From contig JAEUBA010000035.1 of the NCBI GenBank assembly GCA_018257865.1, positions 186,001-250,000 of the forward strand: 64,000 bases of DNA, given 5' to 3'. This DNA comes from Stereocaulon alpinum (lineage: Eukaryota > Ascomycota > Lecanoromycetes > Lecanorales > Stereocaulaceae). Shown piece by piece: positions 23,001 through 36,441 of the stretch; position 1 is the stretch's first letter, and each line of letters begins with the position of its first letter. The notes beneath the pieces are model-generated. The model saw only the letters and a program-made list of their open reading frames with translations, ran no database searches and was not told where the DNA came from. A program made the position numbers and the translations under genes.

Positions 23001-26000
23001 GTGTTCGATACCAAGCTGTAGTTGTCTCGATCTGAACCAGGCGGAAAGTCACCGTTATGGAAGAAGTCCCAGCCTAGTATCGTCTTATGAAGAGGGGTGA
23101 GGTCTGGTGCCAAGCGAGCACGCATGTCTTTGGCGGATCTCGCCTGACGTGCCTTCTTGACTGGACCTCTGATTTTGGCCGGTAAAGCCCTATTAGCGTT
23201 ATAGTCTCGAAGTGCATCAGGTACCTTGGCAGTTTTGGGACCAAATAGCTGTTCATCCAGACTTTCTTCAGAGTCAGACTCCGATCCCGAGGATACCATC
23301 ATACTAGAAATCTTTGGCGCATGATCCTTCCCTTTGACTCCTAAGTTTCCCAACGCTGAACCTTCCCCAAGCGTGTGTCCAGACATTCCAATGGAAGCCT
23401 TCTTCTTGACCAAAGCAAGTGTCTCTGCATCTCGCTTCTTTTTGGCATCTCTTTCCTTTTCTCGTTTCTCGCGGAACAGCGCACGTTCAGCATCAGATTG
23501 AATACCTGTCTTCACTGATTGGGCCGGCTTTTGATGCCGTACTGCAAGTGTCGATGATTTTCGATCTTGAGACGGTACTGCTTTGCTCTTTGCCGCCGCC
23601 GTTGCCGTAGTTGCTTCCATCTCTTTCATCAGGTCCGATGGTCGACTGATAGATAAAAGCTCCTGATCACGTATATCTGAGTCGCTAAATTCGTCATCAT
23701 CAGGGACCTCGATCACTTGACCAGATTTGGCTTTGGATCGCCAAACATCCAGATCAATGGTGGTGGCTTTCGTTCGCTTCTTTGTAGCCCGAGGTGGCTT
23801 CTGGTAACGATCTGAAAGAGTGTCCGATTGCTCTCTATCAGCCTCCGCTCCTGCGATCGGATGGCCCAAGTTCTCTTCCAAAGCCCTCGCGATTTCGGCT
23901 TTCTCCTGCGGCTGCAACTTCGTCTTCGCCTGGGGCCCATTCTTCAGGACCTGTTCAAGGAACGTACAGGGGCCCTCAGCAATGGTCATGCCTTGTTCAG
24001 TCAGCCGACCTAAGACTTTTTTAGTGAGTTCCACGGACGCCTTGACCAGAAATTCATCGCGTAGTCTGAGCCACTTGACCATAGCTTCCATAACTTTAGC
24101 AGGATGTTGAAGTAGTTCCTTAGCCACGCTGTTGCCTTGACTTTGAATGCTGCCATCTTCCTGCTTGATGTGAATTGTGCTCTGTATAGCATTTGCAAAA
24201 ACGCTATACTGATCAAACAAGCGCTCCGAGAGCTGCATTGTGTCCCGGCAGAATTCCTTGAGATCACTGGAGTCGGCCACTTTCTCACGACCCCAGTCTT
24301 CTGTGGTTTCGTAGATTACTCTTAGACCCTCCCACTGATATTCCCAGAAGTTCTCTAGAGCTTTGATCTCAGGAAGACCAGAAAGCGGCCGGGTACGAAG
24401 GAGTCCGTCTTGTGAGTCACACAGAATGTCAAGTACATCAGTGGATGTCTTCAGCATCCGTGGACAGGAGGCATACGTTTTATTACGAGCGATACGCCGT
24501 ATGGCCCACGAGAATGCGTTCAAAGTGGTTTCAAGGAAAACCTGGAGTAGATGTCCGATAGCTTCCCGCCTAGCGGACTCGGCGCTGATGCTCTTAATGA
24601 GATTCACGCCCACTTCGTACAAAGTCGGATCAGGCGAGAAGAGTGACGCAACCAGTGCAGTGGCCGTTTCAGAATGTCGAAAGAGCTTGTCCAGATCAAT
24701 TGGATCGAACTCGTTGATACGCTCAAGTATCTGACAAACAAGATGTGTAAGACGGCCGAATTTCAGATTGAAACCGCTTTTCTCTTTCGAATATGTCTCA
24801 TCGGGATTAATCTTGAACTTTTCCAGACCTGTCAGATCGTTGATTCCAACCAGGGCAGCTCTGGCCACTATCACGTTGCCACGATCTAGATGCTGTACTA
24901 CGGCATCCCAAATGGCAGGTGAGTATGAGCTGAACCCGTCTGGCAATTCTTTGTTGTGTTTCAACGCGTCTTGGTCCGTCCTCAAAGATTTGCATTCTAG
25001 AGCTAGAGCGGCCTTGATTATTTTGACACAAATGTCCCCACAAGACTCCTGAACCCTATGACCCGCCGGTAAAGTCGGTATACTTATAATGTCTTTGATG
25101 TAATCGCTGGCAATACTCAATGTCTCAGCGGTCACAATCCGGCCTGTATGAGACAGGGTAGCACTGTCTTTGTTGCAATTGGACAATGTCCAAGCCAAAG
25201 TTGCCAGTCCAATTCGTTTGCATTCTAGCCTTGCATATGATGGGAAGCGGTCCGCCTGTAGTCTGTCCAGAAGCTGGAAGTCAAGAGACCGACAAGCTCT
25301 AGCTTGATGGTCAGTCTTCAATGAGGCCATGAACGGCTTTATCCAAGAAAGCACATCATTCAGCGCAGAAGAGTCATAATCGGCGCCCTCCTTCGCTTCT
25401 TCCATTATCCTGTCATAACGGGGGTTGTTGAAGATCTGTTCAATGACTGTAGTGGGCGAAATTGCACCCATGGCGTCCCAGAAGTCCGCGGGTGCAAGTT
25501 CAAGCAACTTTCGAATGGCCCGGAGTACTGGCAGAAACCCATCAGTATCATATTGCAGATGCTCAAGGGCTAATTTATATATGTCAATGTCTAAGGCACG
25601 TAGCGAATGTGTTATGAGGTTGTTATCAAGCTTGTTGACAATGAGGCCAAGCCCATGCCACAAACGGTGTAGACTTGTCAGATCTGTAACCACGCCAAAG
25701 GCTGACTGCATATTCCGCAGTAGAGGATCCCGAATTGCGAAGTCAAAGTCTTCCTCTGTGGGAACATTCTTGTACTTCTCCCAGACATGCGTGGCCCACG
25801 AGCTTCTGTCATGGTCTTTGTCAAATAGAAACACCGTTGCAGCTGGTGCGTAATGTAGAACCTTCAGCTTCCGATTCGTTTGTACGAGTGTGAATGGTTC
25901 CTGAAAATGTTGTCTTAGAAGGGTTTCATTTGCTAGAAGACCTTCGCAGCAAAGGGCTTCGAATAGTGAGAGCTGGGAGGAGAGGTCGAGAATATTCTTG

Positions 26001-26569
26001 GAACGTTCGGAAGGATCGGTTGCCTTCAGTCTCCGAGTGGCCACATCCAATCCGCGCTTGATCCGGATGAAGTCTTTACTGTCCAATATTTTGACCAAAC
26101 CCGCGACCTCATCTTCATCGTGCTCACTATCCGTGTCAGCACCCACGACTGAGGTCTTATGTGAATTGATTCGTAGGGAATGCTCACTTTCTCAACTGCT
26201 CAACGAACTTCTTTCTGGATTTGTAGTATCCTACGACACAATGGTCACATCTGGCCAGCTGTGCTTTTATACCGACCTCAAGCTCTTTTTGGCAGCGTTC
26301 TGCATCTTCACCGTCGAATCCAAAGAGCGTCAGACATTCGCAGACCTGTTGCTGTCGAAGACACAAATCATCCGCGATTGGGTGTTCGCTCTTCACATGG
26401 GGGAGACTCTGAGTTGGGGAGGTGAGGGTGCCATAAGCATTACAGAACCAATGTAATTCGGGAGGTAGGCTAGTAAGCTCACTTTGAATTCGTACATGTC
26501 AGCTCAGCGCTTCCTGACAAATGGGGAACAGAACTGCGCTTACTGTAGCTTTGCAACAATTTCGGCCAT
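20001..26569 (-). CDS. SEN1: Sen1-type RNA/DNA helicase with C-terminal zinc knuckles
   Basis: Superfamily 1 helicase that unwinds R-loops and ends non-coding transcription by RNA polymerase II. Four exons: 26569-26544, 26481-26188, 26126-22398, 22341-20001, giving 2,129 residues, close to yeast Sen1. Exon 2 has the Cys-rich N-terminal segment; most of exon 3 is the long helical N-terminal domain, followed by the lead into the helicase core. The last intron splits Walker A, and splicing restores GPPGSGKT at about residue 1350. Further motifs are VIDEAAQ, VGDPKQLPP, DTQYRMHPE, DAFQGRE and NVGITRAK. Three CCHC zinc knuckles (C-x2-C-x4-H-x4-C) sit at about residues 1949-2003, then a Pro-rich basic tail ending VDPFIRPKRR. 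The knuckles are not part of yeast Sen1 as I know it. Confidence 0.93.
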
Positions 26570-27442
26570 AGTCACCTTGCTGTGGGCATTGTTGGCTTCT
26601 CAGACGGAATGCCCATGAGGGTTCAGTGAAAGCCACATCATGCTCGGAGGGGTGTGGTGTTGGGCAATAAGGGCGTCATGTGATAGTAAAGCTTGACTGA
26701 GCGCTGCAGATCTTAGCATGAGGTGCTTGATCAGGTCGTGCTTAACGCGGTACACGACTATCGAACCAAGCACTAGCGCCGGATTTTACATGAGATATCT
26801 CCATGAGGTAGTCACTTTGGAGGAACGCGTTCGAAAATTGCAGGCAAATCTCAAGTTCTTGCAACACGATATCACAACGTTCTTGTAGGCTCTGATTCTA
26901 GCAAGGAACCCATTCTGGGATTGTCAAAGGGTTCCCATGAGAGGCCAACCAAATACACGAAGATACCTAGTGCTCGAACATCTAGAAGGTTTCTAATTGG
27001 GGAATTGTCGGCGAGCATGAAGTGATAAGTCCATGTCTTGAAGGCGAGTGTATGATTTCAACTCGGGCTGGCTAGGATCCGCATGTTTAATCCTCCTGAT
27101 CGTAGAGAAACTGTGGTCATGAAGTAAAATTTGCTCTCGATGTTGAGAACTAAATCAGTCTTTGCGACACCTGGTATGAAAGTGATATTGCCATACTAGA
27201 ACATAAAAACAGCTATGTTCACCATAACGCTGAAGCATGCGTTGAAGAAGTCTATTCCGATCTTAAGGACTAAGTGTGTCCTTCCAGATTCACCATCCCA
27301 CAACGCCGCTAATGCAATGCTGGACAAAGAGAACTCGCTCATGAACATGATCGAAATTGAAGGTATCCCGGCCGCTGGTGTTTACGAAATATGTACAAGT
27401 AGACGTATAAGAAGTAGGTCGTTAAACGTACGAGTCCATGGG
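26570..27442. other. SEN1 upstream region and 3' flank of the flippase gene
   Basis: About 870 bp. The part next to 26569 is the SEN1 promoter; the part next to 27443 follows the flippase stop. A 78-codon open frame at 27215-27451 shows no coding features. Nothing else seen. Confidence 0.4.
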
Positions 27443-30400
27443 CTATCGTAGCGAGGACTGTCCATGTCGTGTTCGCGATTGAGCACGCACATCTGAATGA
27501 CTGGATTCCATTCTCATGAGAAGGTTTGCTGAGGTGAAATCGTTGCTGGCTTCAAAACTTGGTCTTATCTGGTCCATAGAACTCCTGACTCTGTCAAACG
27601 ATGGTCGAGGCCGATCAAAGGAGGGTCGTGGCATTTCCAGAGAGGTCTTGTACCTCATGTGGTCGGTACCGTCGCTGCCCGTCTGGCTGCGAGGATTATG
27701 TGTGGTGCTTGTTGCAGCAACTGAAGGCGGGTAAATAGGTCTCTCGTCATCTTCTAGAGGGGCTTGTGTACCTGCTAGAGCCCCATTTGCGGGTTGCGAT
27801 ATGTCAGACGAAGATCCAACGGGCAATTTTCCCGGCGGAATGTATGCCTCGTAATTGTCCAGGTACTTGAATTTCCCTTGCCGAACCTGCTCTCGAACAA
27901 TGTCCACATCCAAAGGGAAATAGATCTTTTGGAAGGCTTTTACTGTAAATCGGGGCAGCAGACAAATGCAGACCGTGAGGAGAGTGAGCACCCAGAACGA
28001 AAGCTGGCCGTAGACCTGGGGTGCGGCCCGGTAAAATTGATCTGAAGACGAGGATGCGGTATAGACGCCTGTCCAGAACCATATCAGTAGAATACTGATA
28101 GCCACAAGCAACAACATCAGCCAATCCCATCTGTAAGTGTTCAGAAGGATGTAGACGTTCACAACGACTATTGTTGCGCTGGCAGTGTAGACGCCCACTC
28201 TGTTGTTGTCGTTGATGTTGAGACCACTGCTGGTTTCAAAAGTGCCTGAAGCGAAGAGCAGATATGGCATGAAAAAGCAGATCAACGATTGGTAAATACC
28301 ATCCCCCATGTAGAGCCTAAATCATATGAGTGCCCACGTACGACCAGTAGCGATTCCTCACTTACCAGAATTTTTTCTGTGACCACTCTAGTCGTTCAAT
28401 TCCTCTTCGATACAGCTGCGGAACAGCTAATGACACTTTGTCGTTCACGTCCTGGTCGAGGATACCCATGAAGATGACTGGGAGTGAAGTGAAGGCTAGA
28501 TTGACTAGAAGAATATATGTGTAGTCAAAAAGGTATGAGCAGTCCCAATTGTTATAGATCTGATACCAGAAAAGTGCCAACGTCCAGACGATATTCTAGC
28601 AAGCATCAGTGGTCGTAACACTCAAGAAGTTATCATTCAACCTATACATACCTTGTAGAAGAAATTGGCAATGGTCTCCGCGAGGCGTCTGTAGGACCAT
28701 CGACCATGAACGAGGATCAAACGCTGCAAAAAGCGGAATTGGCCAATGGCATAATCTGAGGACATGACTGCCTGTCTGCCTTCCTCGCCGGCAATACCAA
28801 CGCCTACATCAGCTTCTTGTATCATAGCAACGTCATTTGCACCATCTCCAATGGACAAAGTCATCACGTCCAGACCATCTTTGACCAGCTGCACAACAGC
28901 GGCTTTCTGGCTGGGGCTGACTCGACAACAGAGAACTGACTTGCATTCTTTGCAAAGTAACAAGAATTTCTGACGGAGCTGGTCCTCGAGTACCAACTTC
29001 AAGGCATCACCATCGATAACTATGGCGTGGGTAGGTCCAGGAGGTTCATGGTTTTTGCGAGCGGCTTTCAATTCTTCATCTGAGCCTTTGATGCCGAACG
29101 TAGCCAAATGCTTATCGAGTTCAGCCTCAGCGGCCCCAGCTTCATCCTCTTGGACCTTGAAGACGATCAAGTCCATGTTATTGTTAAGTAGGTTGCAAGA
29201 GAAGCCGATGTTGATCGCCGTCTCTACCTTGTCCCCTGTGAGCACCCAGAGTTTGATACCCGCATCCGCGAGTAGTTCGATGGTATCAGGCACCCCGTCC
29301 TGTAATCTGTCTTCAATGGCGGTCCCGCCAATGAGAGTGAGGTCTCCTTCGATGGCATCTGAGACGGTCTCAAGCTTGTCTTCGCGGTCGACGATGGCTT
29401 CTGCGGCGAGATCATGCTCCTTGTTCCATGTTCTGTACTCCGCCTCGTCAATCTCCTTATACGCAACGCACAGAGTCCTCAATCCTTCGCGAGCAAACAT
29501 TTCGAGGTGTTCCGCAGTAGTCTTTCGCAATTGCTGCTGCTCTCCTTTCTTCAACCGGGACCAAATCATGCTGTCAGCACCTTTGCAGAAGAGGATGATC
29601 TTGCCGTCTGGCATGCGTATTATGGCGCTCATGCGCTTTCTGGTTGAGTTGAATTCGAGAGTGTTGAGGACCATGTATTCTCTTTCTTCTCCCATAACAT
29701 TCAAGTAAATACCTTCGTTAGACCTGCCGAGTACAGTAAAACCGCAATCGCGGGCTGTCGCCACTAAGGCCGCTTCATCCGGTGACTGGGCTTTGAATTC
29801 GATCTTAGGTGGATTTCCTGCAGTCCGTTCAGTAATGACAGTGTGGCAAAGGGCCAAAGCGAGCATGAAATGCTCATTCGCCAATTTCTGCTCTTCCCCA
29901 GATTGGCCCTCGAGATCGTTAACAAAGTCCGGAGCGACAAAGGTAAGCTCTTCGTCGTGGAGGTAGGGGTTCGGGTGCAGTTTTCGGAGGTCTTCAAGCA
30001 TCCTGGCCCGATCAAGAGCAATCTGTTTGTGGGCTTTGGCTCCCTCTACCTCAATGTCAATACCTTGACGCCTCTGCATACCAGCTAAAGCTTCTGTGTA
30101 TGCTTCTCCGTAAGCGATTCCATTGATGGAGCACTTCTTGAACTCCATTACGTTCTGTGTCAACGTCCCAGTCTTGTCAGAGAAAATGTATTCAATCTGT
30201 CCAAGATCATCTGAAATGTTCCAAGACTTGGGCGTGCAGGGGTAGTCGACCTTTTCGTAGTACATGAAGGTATCGCTATAGATGAAGAACGCCTGGCAAG
30301 TCCTGATGATTTCGAGAGAGATGTACAAGGATATAGGTACCAAGTTCTGAAAGAGGATCACTGAAGCCCAGAAAGTAATGAAACCATCTAATGAAGGCTT

Positions 30401-32174
30401 GCCACCGATGGAGCCGAATTCGAAATAGTCCAGAGAGTTGTTGCCTTGGCCCCAGACCACACCATTGATGATTCCTGAGAGAAGGCACATGAAGAAAAGG
30501 ATGATAAAGTTGTAGATGACATCCCAATTGAGCTCCCTTGCAATTCGAGAACGTTTGCTTGGAGTCATGCCAGAGTTGAGCATGATCTTCGTTTCCTGTC
30601 CAGTAAAGATCACCACTCCAAGAATCCATTCAGTATTGCGAAGACTGCACCCTCGAAGGAGAACGTTATTGATAGAGATAGGCTCTGCCATTTGTGTTCC
30701 AGGGTCACCCGATTTCCTTGGATCTTTCTGAGTCCACCTGGCCGCGCCACTGTATTGATAGAGATTGGCATGAGGCGGCTCGCTCTCGATTACGAACTCT
30801 GTTTCCTCGCAATCCCTTGCATGCTTGATCTTACGGCCGCTATGCAAGGCTTGCCGCACTTTCAGGTTAGTCTCTCCATCCAGGTTCTTGGTCTCCACAT
30901 AGCAAGCGCCATCTGGATCAGAGGTGTTAAGTATAACTATGTCCGCAGGTATCTGGTCTTCATTGTATATCCGAACAAAGTCGCCCACTTGAACATTCTT
31001 CCAATAATCTTTCTTGAACCTGGCTTTCCCCGGAGCGTTCTTGAAGGGATCGATGAGGCTGCCATAGAACTTAGCTGGGACTGGAACGCTTTCACGCTGA
31101 TTTCCTTTTCGAGCAGACAGCTTGCCATCAGCTGTATCGTGACCAATATTGTCCTCTTCATAGGAGAAGGCGGTGTCGGGACGCTCTCCTGGGCTTAGAT
31201 TATTGCTGTCCGTGGCTCCCCGCTGTCCAGGTGACGGAGACGGTACCGGTGTCATCTGTATCGCGTCTTCGTCGGCATTCCCTTCTACAGAATGAAACGA
31301 CGTTCGAGACGACATCATTGAATGGCGAGTGCGCCTTGTGTCACCGGAATGCCGAGGTTCGTCTAGAGCTCTTTGCGCGTAGGTTTTCTCGCTCCGCGAC
31401 TTCTTCGAGATTTTGCTCTTGATAAGCTTCAAAGTTCGCATGATCCCCCGAGTTGTCGCTTTCTTAATCCTGCGCCACAATGAAATGTCATCTTCGGCGG
31501 TATTGACATTGTTCCAATCGACGAGGCGATGAACAGGTGAGTTGTTGAGTTCATTGTCCAGTACCGTTCTCCGCCAATCTTCAATAGCATCTTTCACAGC
31601 CGTGACGAAGAGGATGACAATCAGGGGCACTGAGCCAAGCCCAGGATTGGAGGCACCGAATATGGTAAAGAACTAGAGAACCAATTCATCAGTAAATTCA
31701 TTAGTGAAAGTTGGGGAAAGGGTTTCTTACAGCAAGTATAATAACGAACAAGAAGTAGATGTTGGCGATGTTGTGGAATTGGAAGAACAGATTCTTTGGA
31801 ATGAAGCTCAGAGGGGTGTACTTCGCGGTGCGTATCTTGTTTCTGGAATATTGGGCAAGAGGATGGCCCTCTTCGTCCCTCGCATCTGCAGGTAAAGGGA
31901 TGTTGAAGAATATCCTGCGCCTTCCGCCATCCTGGTCACCGCCTTCAGTAGAGGTGTCCGTTTCCTCCTGTATACCGTCTAAAGGTGGACTGTCTGTCGA
32001 ATTGCCTGACTCCCTTTTCTTCTCAGACGAAGGTGTCTTCTTATGGTGGAACCGGTTTCTGATGCTGAGACGCTTCTTCTGCCCGGCGGTACCAGTGACC
32101 CGCTGTGTTGCCCACCGGATCCGCTTGATAGGGTTTGAGACATTGCTGTCTTCCTGGTATGGCTGGATCGCCAT
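27443..32174 (-). CDS. DNF1: P4-ATPase phospholipid flippase, Dnf1/Dnf2 type
   Basis: Moves phospholipids from the outer to the cytosolic leaflet at the plasma membrane and endosomes, normally with a Cdc50-family partner not found here. Four exons: 32174-31731, 31672-28652, 28595-28366, 28316-27443, giving 1,522 residues. Visible parts are a long hydrophilic N-terminus, two early helices, a KDAIEDWRR stretch after helix 2, the actuator DGETNLK, the phosphorylated Asp647 in DKTGT, a KGAD stretch in the nucleotide domain, TGDK, and GDGANDV near residue 1090. The later helices fall across exons 2-4. The C-terminal tail is Ser-rich with a repeated RPSFDR unit. Length and the KAIEDWRR-like stretch fit Dnf1/2 better than Drs2 or Neo1. 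Confidence 0.93.
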
Positions 32175-33186
32175 GGCGAAAGTACTGGCTAGTCTTTGCT
32201 TGTTCTCATCCGGAAGCTTTGTCTAAACAGCGCGGAGAATGCCTTTGTGCTCCGGCCGAGTATTGTCACAGCGACATCCTAGAAAATTGGCCTGAACGTG
32301 TAAATCAGGATAGGTATAAGTTCTCGTAAGTCAACCACTTGAGCAGTGGGTAAGGGTAGCTGTTTGAGGCTGTTGTAGTGAAGCTCCAACTTGGGGCGGG
32401 ATCGGTCGGAATAGGGACGTTGCGCTTTGAATGTCAATTTGGGCTATGTAAACAGTTGAAGGTCATCAATGTCATTGCGGTTATATCGGTCGTATTTGGT
32501 GAGATCTGACAACTGACGTAAAATGTGGCGGTTGGATAGGAACAACCTCGATGCATACAGCGCACCGAAGGGGGCTTCGAAGCGTGCCCAGCGATTTGTC
32601 AGGCTTATGCTCGGAGGTCGGCAGGGAGTGTAATCCGGCCTATGCAATATCCTACGAAAATTCACGGAAATAGTTGATAAGAGAAACAGTAATCAAGAAT
32701 GATTGTAGTAAAGAACGGATGGTAACATAGATCTCAATGTTTATCGTGAGGGCTCAACTGAAGATGAAACGTTGTCACTCGGCCCAGCGTTGCTTCGTAT
32801 TGATTGTTTTACGGCCTTAACTTAAGCGTCGGGCCCCTTCCAGCTTACTGTAACTTACGTGTCATATAAAGTGCACAGAGCTAAAACGCCAACGCTCATG
32901 ATGACAGATACTCTCGGAACCAAGGGACCAACCACTGTCCGTTCTACGAAAATCCCACAGATCCGCATTAAGTTTGGCTGTGAACGTCCGACTCCCATTA
33001 TTGTCCTTACGGTAGCCTCAAACGAATCAATCGCTTGTTTCGTTTGCCCATCATGGACCCTGTTCTTGGCAGCACGTGAGATGCTATGATCTCGCAAGTC
33101 TTGGCAAGGCGCGTTCAAGCACGCGCCTTTCCTCTTCCCGCAGAAGCCTCGACGGTAAATGTACGATTGCTACGTACAGGATAATT
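32175..33186. promoter_or_regulatory. Divergent upstream region of DNF1 and the 712-residue protein gene
   Basis: About 1 kb between two start codons on opposite strands, so it should hold both promoters. The frame of the rightward gene is open back to a GTG at 33076, but the first ATG is 33187. No defined motif or RNA gene seen. Confidence 0.45.
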
Positions 33187-35378
33187 ATGCCGTTGCATAA
33201 TGGTAACCTCCACAATTGGTTCAAGCCTTTTACGGTACCTGAGAAACCCCCGAAAAAGCGCCCCTTATCCGAAGATACTTGCGACCGACGGGCAGTCAAG
33301 CGAACGCCATTGAGCAGCCCAAAGGAGAACCTAAGACCGCATGAAGGGCATGAAGATGTCCCACACACAGGCACCACAACAGATACTGCTCCGCCCACCA
33401 CCCAGGTCGGCAGCTCCAGCCAAAAGGTAGCCCCTGCGAACAGCCAGCATGCCGAGCCAGACAAGAGGCCCCCCGTGCCTGCGGCAGAAGATGCGATATC
33501 TGGCGAAGAGTCGTACATTGTCACTGCAGCGCCTGTACAGGATGACGCGAAGTCGCGAACCCTCACCTTCTCAAGCTCGCAGAGTGTGCTCATCAGCAGC
33601 CAACGGATGATGAAGAATGGGGAGGTTATGATACGGAACTCGGATGACGAGTCATGCTCGGATAGCTCCCTCGAGGATATGGATTACCTACTGCGTCGAA
33701 ACCCCTCACGAGAAGCTTCTCTTGCGCCCGATCTCCGGCTATCTGACATGTCTTCTGAGAAGAAGTCCGTTGATGGTAAGACTACGCAGAAGGTGAGAAA
33801 TCTACCTCGCACGCGGAAGCCAGCCTTTCCACCCCCCTCGACCCTTCCAGTCATGCCTAGAGCCTACAAATATTCTTTAGAGTCGTTGGCAAGACAAAGA
33901 AAGCAACACGAGGTGTCAGATGAGGTTTTAGCCAGAGCAACTTCCACGCTACAATCATACGACGAGCGAAAAACCGGTAAAAGCCAATCGTTGGAGAATG
34001 AAGGAACATCTGAAGGAGACCTCATCAACAGGGTCATGAAAGATCAGGGAGATGACGAATATTCCAGTAGACTGAAGACTGCAATTCAAAGGACAGAAGC
34101 GTTACAACATGGCAAATCATGGTCCTTCTTCGACAAGCAGCCCAGTACTCCCTTGCTAGAGCGAAGTGACTTTCCAGCACTGGCGGATGAGCGACTGCAG
34201 CCACTTCTGGCTAAGACCACATCTCGACAACAGGCATTCGTGAGTGGGTGTGTTGGAGAATACGCTATGAAAGCCAGCCTTCCGGAAGAGATATTGCTGT
34301 GGATCATGGATGAGATATGTCTTGAACAGCGGGATGACCTGCGATACTCGTATACGGATACACTTAGGAGTGCTAGTGACCAATTTTCAAAAGTACTCAA
34401 TCCCGAACGCATCGACACGCTCTTCCAAAATCTCGGCGCAACAGCAGAAGCACTCAACTTTGAGCAGCCAGTGTCGCCACGGCCAGTATTGTCGGAGAGC
34501 CTGGAGCACGCTAGTCGCCCTGGGCTGATAGCAATGTTAGATCTCTTTGGGAGTGTGGCAAGCAATCTAGCTACTGATTGCAGAAGCCACTTATTATTCA
34601 TTTCATGTCGTCTGGCACTGGATCATTCTGTCATTAGAGACTGCCATGCGATAAATGCAATTGGTCATCTATTCTCGGACTTGATTGACTCCGTCCCCGA
34701 TGGAGATCCAGATTATGAGGTCAGACATTGAGCCATATCAACTAAACACAAGCTAATGGGATACCTAAGCAGTTGCAAACGGTGCTAACCACCATCTTTC
34801 ATTCCGTCCGCGATGCAAGTCTAAGATTACAGCTACTCCAAATGATTCCTCCTCTTCATCGTGGCCTAATTGTATTCCGGCAACGGCTTGCTTTGGCATT
34901 CTTCCTCCAAGACTCTCGCTACTTGAGCAAGCCGCCAGAAGATCTAGTAGACCTCAAATCTATAGTAGACCGCCTCCCGTCCCCGCAATTCGCCATCAAC
35001 AACGCTACAGACTACGCCGAACTTGCAGCCTCTATCGGCATCCTAAGCATTGGCATTGACTGCGGCAACCCTCCTCCCCAGGGATCTACCAGAGACGAAG
35101 AAGTAGCATTCAACTGTGATGTCGATGTTCTAGCTTCGAAGATTAGAGCCATGTTCACCCAGATCATTGATACTTCGGCTTCACAAATGAAGAGAACCGA
35201 AGCAAAGGAGATCTTAGAAGGCTTCCATTCCCGGTTAAAATTTGCCATTCGAACGAGGCCACCAGCTAAGAAGACGCCCTTTGGAGATTCTTATGTAAAG
35301 CCGCTCCAAGAGCGGATGGAAGCATTCGTGGTGCGTGGCAAGCAAGACGATGCGCTTGCGGTTCCGAATGTTGTATAG
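33187..35378 (+). CDS. Unrecognised 712-residue protein, possibly Nse6/SLF2-like
   Basis: Two exons: 33187-34719 and 34773-35378 (the acceptor could be 3 nt earlier, in frame). The first 250 residues are disordered, Ser/Pro-rich and basic, with a short NLHNWFKPF motif right after the start and nuclear-localisation-like KKR. The rest is helical and repeat-like, with the stretch AIQRTEALQHGKSWSFF marking the transition. That architecture, a disordered arm followed by a HEAT-like helical domain with a Trp-Phe motif, recalls the CANIN domain of Nse6/SLF2, which loads the SMC5/6 genome-stability complex. This is a resemblance from memory, not a search, and I hold it weakly. Start at 33187 is the first ATG in frame. 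Confidence 0.75.
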
Positions 35379-35611
35379 CGTACTTGAGAGATAAGACGCA
35401 GATTTCTTGCGCATGCTATTGCTAGAGTCTAACTTCTGACGGGATACCTTATCGTACACAATGTACAGACGATCCACGAGCACAATGCAAGCACGAAACC
35501 CAACATGACGATCTTGTAGAAAGGCCAATCTTTGGGCCATCAAATAATGCAGATGAATCTCTAGCTCCACGTTCAACCGACTTCAGTCGTAAATGACTGA
35601 GCTCCTCCCGC

Positions 35612-36441
35612 TCAATCGTAGAACTTTCTATTCTGATTCTTTCCGAACAGCGTCGTCCTAACCATGGGTAATGCATCCGTCTCCAGCAGCTTCAGGCGCT
35701 CATCAAGGGTATTGTTGATGTCGATCCTGCCTCCCGTGCCCACGATAGAGACACCTCCTGGCCTGCAAATTCGTCAGCATGAACATCGCTCTCTCCCCTC
35801 CGCACCACCAAAAAAGCGAAAGAATGAGGTGCAGCTTGAAGGAGGCACTTACGATCCCTCAGGCTGCGGATTCTTCTCATCCAAATCAACCTGCACCTCC
35901 CTCCCCAGCTTCTCCTTATACTCCTTCTTCGCCCCCTCAATCGCCTTCTTAACGACATCATAATCCTTCTTCCTCGCCCTAACCTCCACCTTATCCTCAT
36001 TCAACGCATACAACCCCTCCAAAATCAACCCCTTACACATGCCCTCATACTTCCCCTTATCCTTACTATACCCCTCCAACCTCCCCCTCGCCTTCTCAAA
36101 CAAATCATCGAGCAGTTCCTGTCGTGCAGATAGGACCTTTATGCGCGTCTTGTTTGCCAAGGTGGAGCGAGTGATTTGCTGCGACATGGAGGCCTGTTTG
36201 AATCTCTTGGCGTAGGTGGTGTCTATTGTGGAGGTCTCTTGACGGACTAGTTTGGACTTTTCGATGGCGAATTCCTCGTCGGCTTTGATGTGGATTTCGC
36301 GGGCTTTTTCGAGGGCTTCTTGGTTTATGAAGGCGGTCATCTTTTTGAGCTCGCTGGCCACCTGTGGATGGTTAGATCTGGGTGTTCATGACCATTGTAC
36401 GCAGTTTGACTTACCTGGTCGTCCGACATGGCGTGAGACAT
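35612..36441 (-). CDS. VMA4: V-type proton ATPase subunit E
   Basis: Part of the peripheral stalk that links the V1 and V0 sectors of the vacuolar proton pump. Three exons: 36441-36415, 36361-35853, 35762-35612, giving 228 residues (yeast Vma4 has 233). Exon 1 codes MSHAMSDDQ, followed by the long N-terminal helix (INQEALEKAREI and EEFAIEKSKLVRQE) that pairs with subunit G, and the globular C-terminus, ending in a TLDERLKLLE stretch and LFGKNQNRKFYD. All parts are conserved in the family. The splice joints are phase 0 and phase 2 and restore the C-terminal domain exactly. Confidence 0.96.
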
